From assembly GCA_946615785.1 (NCBI GenBank), contig CAMOIA010000122.1:1-5450 (forward strand): 5,450 bases of DNA, written 5' to 3'. Each line of letters starts with the position of its first letter. Within the stretch, counting starts at the first letter, position 1. The translations under genes were made by a program, and so were the position numbers. This document shows, one piece after another, positions 1 through 4,503 of this stretch. The DNA comes from an uncultured Clostridia bacterium. GTDB taxonomy: Bacteria > Bacillota > Clostridia > Christensenellales > Aristaeellaceae. The notes under the pieces were generated by a model. The model was not told the origin of the DNA. It saw nothing but the letters and a program-made list of their open reading frames with translations, and did no database searches.

Positions 1-509
1 TCGGAGCGTTCGATCTCCTCCATCCACTCGGGCGCGGGTAGATCGCGCAGAGAAGAAATGGTTTCAATGACCGTCTCTCCCCCTTCGCCATGGAAGGCTG
101 CGCTGATGCCCGTAACACGCCCGTCCTGCGCAACGCCGATCGCGCATACGGCATCAAGGCGCAGGGCCGTCAGCGTGCTCAGGTCCGGATCGGAAAGATG
201 CCAGTCCCCGCCCGGATGGGTGTGAATACACCGGACCCGGCTCAGGCCCTGCGGCCCTCTGCGAAGACGCGGCAGATGCGAGGCGACCCGGTCATTTTCG
301 CCGATTCTGATGTCCAGCACATCGCCCGAACGCGAAAGGAACACTGCCACCTCGCGGCCCAGCGCAGCGGTGCATTCCGCCATCATAAGGCAAAGGTCCC
401 TGGGCAAAAAGGCGTCCTGATCCATTTCCAGCGCGTACCAGGCCTCCATGGCCTCCAGCTGCGTGCGGCGGATGCCTTCGGTATTCCCGGTGATCTTTTG
501 TTTTTCCAT
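1..509 (-). CDS. hflX: GTPase HflX, long clostridial form, N-terminal 169 residues (partial, runs off window start)
   Basis: HflX is a GTPase that binds the large ribosomal subunit and splits stalled or stressed 70S ribosomes. Only the N-terminal extension is visible here; the G domain lies beyond the window edge. The opening (residues 6-25, around GNTEGIRRTQLEAMEAWY) resembles the start of long HflX proteins of clostridia as I recall them. Residues 52-140 look like a small alpha/beta domain with REVAVFL (52-58), then RCIHTHPGGDWHLSDPDLS (93-111), then RLDAVCAIGV (117-126). His96, His98, Ser106 and Asp109 fit the spacing HxHx7SxxD of JAMM/RadC-type domains, and Glu53 sits where their catalytic Glu would be. 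The ATG at 509 is preceded by GAGG at 517-514, only 4 nt away, a modest ribosome binding site. It is the last gene of a probable operon, 61 bp after the PHP gene. The family call rests on the N-terminus alone, so finding no G1-G4 motifs further on would overturn it. Confidence 0.8.
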   Translation of the reverse strand, partial: MEKQKITGNTEGIRRTQLEAMEAWYALEMDQDAFLPRDLCLMMAECTAALGREVAVFLSRSGDVLDIRIGENDRVASHLPRLRRGPQGLSRVRCIHTHPGGDWHLSDPDLSTLTALRLDAVCAIGVAQDGRVTGISAAFHGEGGETVIETISSLRDLPAPEWMEEIERS

Positions 510-570
510 GCTGCCTCGCTTTACCGCACAGCGTCATCCGAAGCCATGCGTCTGTACAGAATATGAAGGT

Positions 571-1362
571 TCAGAAAAGGGCGGCCGCGATATCGTGCGA
601 CACGCAGTTTTCGTTTTCGTCCAGAATGTCAAGCGGTTTTTCCGCCTCAGGATGCTCCGGAAGGGGCGGAATATCCCGGGGAATATGCAGCCCCGGCTGT
701 CTGTGTTCCCGAAGGATGCGCGCATAATCCATAACGGACCGAAGCGGCGCGTCCAGGAGCACCCCGGCAAGGTTTTCCTTCGTCATTTTCGCCGCGTGGT
801 GATTGTCCGACCCCGCAGTCATCACAAATCCCTTTGTCCTCCCGTACTGCAGGGCCAGCGTGTCCCACATCGGCTCGTTGCCCATGTTGGCGCATTCGAT
901 GCCGTGCACAAGGCATGGATTCAGATGAATGCGCGAAATATAGCCGCGGGCCCTGAAGGGATGCGCCTGAATGACCGCGCCGCCAAAGGCGTTCACGGCC
1001 TCAAACTGCTCTTTGCGGCTCCAGCGCTCCATTTCCGGGTGTTCCAGCAAAAAATCCGGGCCGGGTCCGTAAATCAGGTATTCGTCGCCCTCGAAATTCT
1101 CTTCCCAGGCAAAAAACACGGGGAAACGGCGTTTCTCGCCCTCGTTCCACGCATCCTCAAAGCCGGAAACAAACAGGCGGACGCGGTCGCGCCAGGGGAG
1201 CGACCGGTCCACCGCACAATTGCCTCGAAAAAAATGATCGGTAATGATGATCCCGTCATAGCCCGCGTCGATGTAGGGCTGAATATACGCGTGCCCCGGC
1301 GTGTCGGAACAGGCGCTTCCCTGCGACGTGTGCATATGCGTTTCGTACAGATATTGCTTCAA
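571..1362 (-). CDS. PHP-domain metal-dependent phosphoesterase family protein (TTG start)
   Basis: This 263-residue protein has the PHP (polymerase and histidinol phosphatase) fold signature, a metal-dependent phosphoesterase family whose members act on histidinol phosphate, nucleotides or nucleic acid ends. Visible metal-ligand motifs are ETHMHT (HxH at 9-11), IIITDH (38-43), the acidic residue in WEEN (Glu87 or Glu88), QAHPFR (His134) and AGSDNHH (Asp186, His188). These cover the standard PHP metal sites, so the enzyme is probably active; its substrate cannot be told. The start chosen is TTG at 1362, because GGAGG at 1375-1371 lies 8 nt upstream and the product then begins MKQYLYETHMHT, a typical PHP N-terminus. 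An in-frame ATG at 1416 would add 18 residues overlapping the upstream DegV gene and lacks a clear ribosome binding site. The gene begins 16 bp after the DegV stop, implying co-transcription. The last 40 residues are Pro- and acid-rich and look non-catalytic. It is not obviously HisK or a PolX fusion, which have further domains or different lengths. Confidence 0.88.
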   Translation of the reverse strand: MKQYLYETHMHTSQGSACSDTPGHAYIQPYIDAGYDGIIITDHFFRGNCAVDRSLPWRDRVRLFVSGFEDAWNEGEKRRFPVFFAWEENFEGDEYLIYGPGPDFLLEHPEMERWSRKEQFEAVNAFGGAVIQAHPFRARGYISRIHLNPCLVHGIECANMGNEPMWDTLALQYGRTKGFVMTAGSDNHHAAKMTKENLAGVLLDAPLRSVMDYARILREHRQPGLHIPRDIPPLPEHPEAEKPLDILDENENCVSHDIAAALF

Positions 1363-1370
1363 CCCCGCTG

Positions 1371-1375
1371 CCTCC
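1371..1375 (-). promoter_or_regulatory. Ribosome binding site that sets the PHP gene start
   Basis: The minus strand reads GGAGG at 1375-1371, followed by an 8-nt spacer and TTG at 1362. It lies just after the TGA stop of the DegV gene (1381-1379). This placement favours the TTG over the upstream in-frame ATG codons at 1416 and 1410. Confidence 0.8.
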
Positions 1376-1378
1376 GCC

Positions 1379-2278
1379 TCATTCCGCTTCCAGACGGTCG
1401 CTCGGCCCATGCCCAAGGAAGAATACGGCCAGCGTGCCGGGGCCGGAATGGGCGCCGATCACAGGCCCGATCTGCGAAATCATGACCTCAGGCACCTTCA
1501 GTTCCTCCTTCAGCTTTTCAGCCAGCCACTGCGCGTCCTCAAGGCAGTCTCCGTGCCCGATGAACATGGTCTGCCGTTCGGGATGATCCGCATGTTCCCG
1601 GGTCCTTTCAAGCAGAGCCTTCAGGCTGCGGCGTCTGCCCTGCACCTTCGCGCGGTTCACCAGGTGCCCTTTGGGATCGACGTTCAGAACCGGCTTGATG
1701 TGCAGAACGGTCGCCGCCACGTAGCTGGCCGCGGAAATGCGCCCGCCGCGCTTGAGATAGACCATATCGTCCACGGTGAACCAGTGAATGGTCCGTTTTT
1801 TCAGATCTTCGCCGTATACGCGCGTTTCCTCCAGGGAATGGCCCGCGTCGCGGTACTGCAGGCAGTAATGCACAAAAAGGCCTTCACCGAGGCTCGCGCA
1901 AAGGCTGTCCACGGAAGCGATCCTGCGGTTGGGATAACGCTGCCGCAGTTCTTCACAGGCCAGCGCTGCCATCTGGGCGGTGCTGGAAAGGCCGCTTGAA
2001 AAGGCCAGGATCAGCACGTCCTCACCGTCGATCAGGTGCTTTTCCGCCGCTTCCTCCCACGCCTTCTGATTCACCTGGCTGGTGTGCGTCAACGCGCCGC
2101 CGCGCATTTTGGCATAGAACTGCCGTGTCTTTTCAGCGCTGTCCTCCTGTGTAAGATCCAGGTACGCTTCCTCCTGATTCGCACTGTACAGCATCGGAAC
2201 CACGTGGAATTTTGCCTGTTTGCGGATATACTCGCAGGGAAGGTCGGAACAGGCATCCGTCAGAATCCAGAAAGACAT
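1379..2278 (-). CDS. DegV family EDD-fold fatty-acid-binding protein
   Basis: This 299-residue protein is a full-length DegV-family member. DegV proteins bind a fatty acid in a buried pocket; the best understood, FakB, presents it to the kinase FakA, giving acyl-phosphate for phospholipid synthesis. Conserved segments are ILTDACSDLP (5-14, where TDSTSDLP is usual), THTSQVN (64-70, the TSQ fatty-acid carboxylate site), FSSGLSST (93-100), VDSLCASLGEG (123-133), DDMVYLKRGGRIS (170-182) and GPVIGAHSGPGT (271-282), which ends the second domain. The ATG at 2278 is preferred because AAGGAG at 2290-2285 sits 6 nt upstream; the in-frame ATG at 2326 falls within the promoter, directly after the -10 box, so it should not be in the mRNA. 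It is the first gene of the minus-strand operon. The paired kinase gene fakA is not in the window, so a FakB role is possible but unproven. Cys10 in place of the usual Ser/Thr is a small departure. Confidence 0.93.
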   Translation of the reverse strand: MSFWILTDACSDLPCEYIRKQAKFHVVPMLYSANQEEAYLDLTQEDSAEKTRQFYAKMRGGALTHTSQVNQKAWEEAAEKHLIDGEDVLILAFSSGLSSTAQMAALACEELRQRYPNRRIASVDSLCASLGEGLFVHYCLQYRDAGHSLEETRVYGEDLKKRTIHWFTVDDMVYLKRGGRISAASYVAATVLHIKPVLNVDPKGHLVNRAKVQGRRRSLKALLERTREHADHPERQTMFIGHGDCLEDAQWLAEKLKEELKVPEVMISQIGPVIGAHSGPGTLAVFFLGHGPSDRLEAE

Positions 2279-2284
2279 GATTAA

Positions 2285-2290
2285 CTCCTT
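2285..2290 (-). promoter_or_regulatory. Ribosome binding site of the DegV gene
   Basis: AAGGAG on the minus strand at 2290-2285, 6 nt before ATG at 2278. It decides the start over the in-frame ATG at 2326. Confidence 0.85.
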
Positions 2291-2305
2291 ATCTCCATTG
2301 CATTT

Positions 2306-2319
2306 TCCGAAGAATCGGA
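2306..2319 (-). other. Small hairpin at the predicted 5' end of the DegV operon mRNA
   Basis: The minus strand reads TCCGA-TTCT-TCGGA, a perfect 5-bp stem with a 4-nt loop. The promoter predicts transcription start at G2320, so the stem would begin at the second nucleotide of the transcript, about 15 nt upstream of the ribosome binding site. It is too short and lacks a T-tract, so it is not a terminator. A role in protecting the 5' end is inference. Confidence 0.45.
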
Positions 2320-2326
2320 CACGCAT

Positions 2327-2355
2327 ATTTTAACGGCATTTATTCATCATGTCAA
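2327..2355 (-). promoter_or_regulatory. Sigma-A-type promoter of the degV-PHP-hflX operon
   Basis: The minus strand has -35 TTGACA at 2355-2350, a 17-bp spacer and -10 TAAAAT at 2332-2327. This is a perfect -35 and a 5-of-6 -10 at ideal spacing. The predicted start is G2320, giving a leader of about 42 nt before ATG 2278. No other promoter is evident in the short gaps between the three minus-strand genes. Confidence 0.85.
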
Positions 2356-2370
2356 ATACACATCTCACTT

Positions 2371-2392
2371 TTTGTATGGGTAACTTACCAAA
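2371..2392. promoter_or_regulatory. Palindrome and shared word in the centre of the divergent promoter region (candidate operator)
   Basis: GGTAA-C-TTACC at 2379-2389 is an 11-bp palindrome centred on 2384. This is the midpoint between the two divergent -35 boxes (DegV operon at 2355-2350, tilS at 2412-2417). It overlaps TTGTATGGGTA (2372-2382), which recurs exactly at the ftsH promoter (4445-4455). Position and symmetry suggest a protein-binding site, but no known operator consensus is recognised and chance is possible. Confidence 0.35.
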
Positions 2393-2411
2393 TCGGGCAG
2401 AGATTTTGTGG

Positions 2412-2440
2412 TTGCCTGTCCCTCAAAAAAGGCGTACAAT
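2412..2440 (+). promoter_or_regulatory. Sigma-A-type promoter of tilS-hpt
   Basis: -35 TTGCCT at 2412-2417, 17-bp spacer, -10 TACAAT at 2435-2440. The -10 matches the consensus at 5 of 6 positions and the -35 at 4 of 6. The predicted transcription start is about G2447, only two bases before the tilS ATG, so the message would be effectively leaderless. Confidence 0.7.
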
Positions 2441-2448
2441 ACAGAGGT

Positions 2449-3786
2449 ATGAAGAATGGATTGAACGGTCTTTTGGACCGCCTCAGGCTTTCCTACGAAC
2501 GCATCGGGCAGCCAAAAAGGGTGCTTGCGGCCGTCTCCGGCGGCGCGGATTCCACTGCGCTGCTCCTGCTGCTTTCAAGGCTTTCCGCGCAGTGCGGCTT
2601 TGCGCTCCTGGCGGTGCACGTAAACCACGGCCTCAGGGCGGCGGCCGACAGGGACGAACGCTTCGCATCGTCCATATGCGCGTCGCTTTCGATCCCTTTT
2701 TTCGCAAAAAAGCTTGCGCTTCCAAAGGCGGATGAAGCCGGCGCGCGGGAGGCGCGGTATGAAGCGCTCGGCGCGGTCGCGCGCGAAAACGCGTGCAGCC
2801 ATATCGCCCTTGCCCATCACCGGAACGACCAGGCGGAAACACTGATGATGCGCCTGATCCGCGGCAGCGTGGAAGGGCTCGGCGGCATGCGGGAGGACAC
2901 GCCCCGGAAGGACTTTCACCTGTGGCGGCCTCTCCTTTCCGAGGATCCCGCCGATCTGAAGGCCTTTCTTCGCGCCGAAAGCATTTCGTGGGCTGAGGAC
3001 GAAAGCAATCGGGACGACCGGTATCTGCGCAATTTTCTTCGTCTTCGCATCCTGCCCGCGCTGGAAGAGCGGCAGAAAAACGCTTCGGCGCACATCGCAG
3101 GCGCCGCGGCCGTTTTGCGTGAGGAAAGCGATTTTCTGGACGCCTTTGCCGATCGCTGCCTGCACGGTCACGCGCACTTTGGCCGGGTATGCCCTTTCGT
3201 AAAAACGGAAGTGCTCGACGCCCAGGCACCCGCCATCCGCAGGCGCATGATTCGTCTTTTCCTGCTTGGGCACGGCGCCGGAGCGGAAAGCGCGCACCTG
3301 GCTGCCGCATCCGCCATGAGGGACGGCGATACGGTGAACCTTCCTGCCGGATTCCGCCTGCTCAGGACCCCCGGATACCTTCACCTGATCGCCTGCAAGC
3401 CGATCCCCGCCCCCGTCCCGCCGGAGCCTGCCGATTTTTCAGGGCTCGGGGACGGAAAGCGCACGCAGGCCATGCCGGCAGCGCTCTTTTCCCGGTGCAC
3501 GCTTCGCTATCGGGAAGACGGCGACAGGATCATGCCCTTTGGCATGCGCACGGAAAAATCCCTGCAGGATTATCTGGTGGACCGGAAAGTGCCGCTGCCC
3601 TTCAGAAACGCCCTGCCCCTTCTCTGCGAAGGAAAACAGGTTTACTGGGTGATCGGGGTGGGATGCGCAGAAGGCTGCAGGGCCAAAGAGGGCGAAAACG
3701 TCTTTCGCCTGCGCTATGGCGCTTATCTCCCCGGCGATGTGGATTATCAATCATTTGGAGGATACACAAATGAAAACCATGTATGA
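2449..3786 (+). CDS. tilS: tRNA(Ile)-lysidine synthetase TilS
   Basis: TilS ligates lysine to C34 of tRNA-Ile(CAU) using ATP, changing decoding from AUG to AUA; it is normally essential. The 445-residue product matches the usual long bacterial form. The N-terminal PP-loop ATPase domain has AAVSGGADST (27-36), HVNHGLR (57-63) and AHHRNDQAET (122-131) followed by RLIRGSVEGLGGM. RPLL (160-163) and EDESNRDDRYLRNFLRLRILP (183-203, cited by its key residues D184, S186, N187, R194, N195) are the family's tRNA-facing signatures. The C-terminal domain carries RYREDGDRIMPFG (353-365) and the KVPLPFRN-type segment typical of TilS. The ATG at 2449 gives a normal N-terminus, but the AGAGG at 2443-2447 is only 1 nt away, too close to work normally. 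The alternative is TTG at 2461. The 3' end contains the hpt ribosome binding site and overlaps hpt by 17 bp, so translation of the two is probably coupled. Confidence 0.96.
   Translation: MKNGLNGLLDRLRLSYERIGQPKRVLAAVSGGADSTALLLLLSRLSAQCGFALLAVHVNHGLRAAADRDERFASSICASLSIPFFAKKLALPKADEAGAREARYEALGAVARENACSHIALAHHRNDQAETLMMRLIRGSVEGLGGMREDTPRKDFHLWRPLLSEDPADLKAFLRAESISWAEDESNRDDRYLRNFLRLRILPALEERQKNASAHIAGAAAVLREESDFLDAFADRCLHGHAHFGRVCPFVKTEVLDAQAPAIRRRMIRLFLLGHGAGAESAHLAAASAMRDGDTVNLPAGFRLLRTPGYLHLIACKPIPAPVPPEPADFSGLGDGKRTQAMPAALFSRCTLRYREDGDRIMPFGMRTEKSLQDYLVDRKVPLPFRNALPLLCEGKQVYWVIGVGCAEGCRAKEGENVFRLRYGAYLPGDVDYQSFGGYTNENHV
3757..3761 (+). promoter_or_regulatory. Ribosome binding site of hpt inside the end of tilS
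   Basis: GGAGG at 3757-3761, 8 nt before ATG 3770. It selects this start over the in-frame ATG at 3716 (18 codons upstream) and the ATG at 3779 (17 nt from the site). Confidence 0.85.
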
Positions 3787-4321
3787 CGACCTTGAGAGCA
3801 TTCTTCTTCCCGCGGAAAAAATCGCCGAGCGTGTGAAACAGATCGGTGAAAAGATCAGCGCCGATTTTGCCGGCAATCCGCCCCTGATCGTGTGCATTCT
3901 CAAAGGCTCGGTCGTGTTTTTTGCTGATCTGATCCGCGCGATTGACCTGCCCATCCAGATCGATTTCATGGCCGCCACGAGTTACGGAAGCGGAACGGTT
4001 TCCTCTGGCGAGGTCGCCGTGGTCAAGGATCTGGCCATCGACATCACGGGCAAAAACATCCTCCTGGTCGAGGACATCATCGACAGCGGACGCACGCTCG
4101 TGTATCTTAAAAAGCTGCTTCTTTCCCGAAACGCGGCGTCCGTTTCCATCGTCACCCTGCTCGACAAGCCCTCCCGCCGCACGGAAAAACTGGTTCCGGA
4201 CTACTGCGGCTTCACCATCCCGGACGCGTTCGTCGTCGGTTACGGCCTTGACTATGCCGAAAAGTACCGCAACATGAAGGATATCGGCATTCTTGCCCCG
4301 CGCATCTACGAAAAAGGCTGA
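3770..4321 (+). CDS. hpt: Hypoxanthine (guanine) phosphoribosyltransferase
   Basis: This cytoplasmic purine-salvage enzyme converts hypoxanthine (and usually guanine) plus PRPP to IMP or GMP. The 183-residue length is standard for bacterial Hpt/HprT. Visible sites are CILKGS (42-47, the pyrophosphate-binding cis-peptide loop), the mobile active-site loop SYGSGTVSSGEV (71-82), the PRPP-binding signature VEDIIDSGRT (100-109, with acidic pair E101-D102), LLDKPSRR (130-137, purine contact lysine K133) and FVVGYGLDYAEKYRN (154-168, with base-stacking and metal-binding residues). All key positions are intact, so it should be active. It follows tilS with a 17-bp overlap, a Bacillota-wide arrangement. 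In Bacillus subtilis HprT is reported to act with TilS as an activator of ftsH, the next gene here; whether that holds in this organism is unknown. A hairpin terminator lies 20 bp after the stop. Confidence 0.96.
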   Translation: MKTMYDDLESILLPAEKIAERVKQIGEKISADFAGNPPLIVCILKGSVVFFADLIRAIDLPIQIDFMAATSYGSGTVSSGEVAVVKDLAIDITGKNILLVEDIIDSGRTLVYLKKLLLSRNAASVSIVTLLDKPSRRTEKLVPDYCGFTIPDAFVVGYGLDYAEKYRNMKDIGILAPRIYEKG

Positions 4322-4341
4322 CCCAAACCCCGAAAGTCCTT

Positions 4342-4370
4342 CGCCCCGCCGTGAAAAGCGGGGCGCTTTT
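4342..4370 (+). terminator. Intrinsic terminator after hpt
   Basis: CGCCCCGC (4342-4349) and GCGGGGCG (4358-4365) form a perfect 8-bp GC stem around an 8-nt loop, followed by CTTTT (4366-4370). An outer CGAAAG/CTTTTCG pairing (4331-4336 with 4366-4372) could lengthen it. The T-tract is short, so some read-through into ftsH is likely. Confidence 0.75.
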
Positions 4371-4417
4371 CGTATCAAATTGTTACCGTTTGGTCGTTTC
4401 CGACGGATGATTTTCTA

Positions 4418-4446
4418 TTGTATGCACGTGCGTTTTGTGGTATATT
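4418..4446 (+). promoter_or_regulatory. Promoter of ftsH with extended -10
   Basis: -35 TTGTAT at 4418-4423 (only TTG conserved), 17-bp spacer, extended -10 TG-G-TATATT with TG at 4438-4439 and hexamer 4441-4446. The predicted start is about G4453, giving a leader of about 50 nt. The 8-bp palindrome GCACGTGC (4424-4431) sits directly after the -35, within the spacer. The weak -35 suits a promoter that depends on an activator. Confidence 0.65.
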
Positions 4447-4460
4447 GTATGGGTATTTTT

Positions 4461-4487
4461 TCGCTTTCAGAAAGGGTTAGCGAACCC
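4461..4487 (+). other. Alternative small hairpins in the ftsH leader
   Basis: Two mutually exclusive 5-bp stems can form: TCGCT (4461-4465) with AGCGA (4479-4483), or GGGTT (4474-4478) with AACCC (4483-4487). The second ends two bases before the ribosome binding site. Both are short; regulatory meaning is speculative and no known riboswitch is recognised. Confidence 0.3.
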
Positions 4488-4488
4488 C

Positions 4489-4495
4489 GAGGAGG
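4489..4495 (+). promoter_or_regulatory. Ribosome binding site that sets the ftsH TTG start
   Basis: GAGGAGG at 4489-4495, a strong site, with an 8-nt spacer to TTG 4504. The first in-frame ATG (4543) lies inside the first membrane segment and has no comparable site. Confidence 0.85.
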
Positions 4496-4503
4496 ATTGT
4501 ATT

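Noticed and set aside
510..570. Possible hairpin terminator between the PHP gene and hflX
   Set aside because: The best pairing is two 3-bp segments with a 3-by-3 internal loop around a UUCG-containing loop, and no T-tract follows on the minus strand.
448..1485. 345-codon plus-strand open frame opposite the PHP gene
   Set aside because: It lies antisense to a well-supported PHP gene and hflX start, its translation is Arg/Pro/His-rich with no recognised motif, and no ribosome binding site stands out. Long antisense frames are common in GC-rich genes.
1301..1999. 232-codon plus-strand frame opposite the DegV gene
   Set aside because: It spans the PHP/DegV junction antisense to both real genes and has no recognisable domain or upstream signals.
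2279..2326. 16-residue N-terminal extension of the DegV protein from ATG 2326
   Set aside because: The ATG directly follows the -10 box and lies upstream of the predicted transcription start; the strong ribosome binding site at 2290-2285 serves ATG 2278.
2575..3384. 269- and 225-codon minus-strand frames opposite tilS
   Set aside because: Both lie antisense to tilS, are Arg/Ala/Pro-rich, overlap each other in different frames and show no motif.
4322..4503. Riboswitch, T-box or small RNA between hpt and ftsH
   Set aside because: After the terminator, promoter and roughly 50-nt leader are taken out there is no room for a known riboswitch, and no conserved core such as a T-box sequence is visible.
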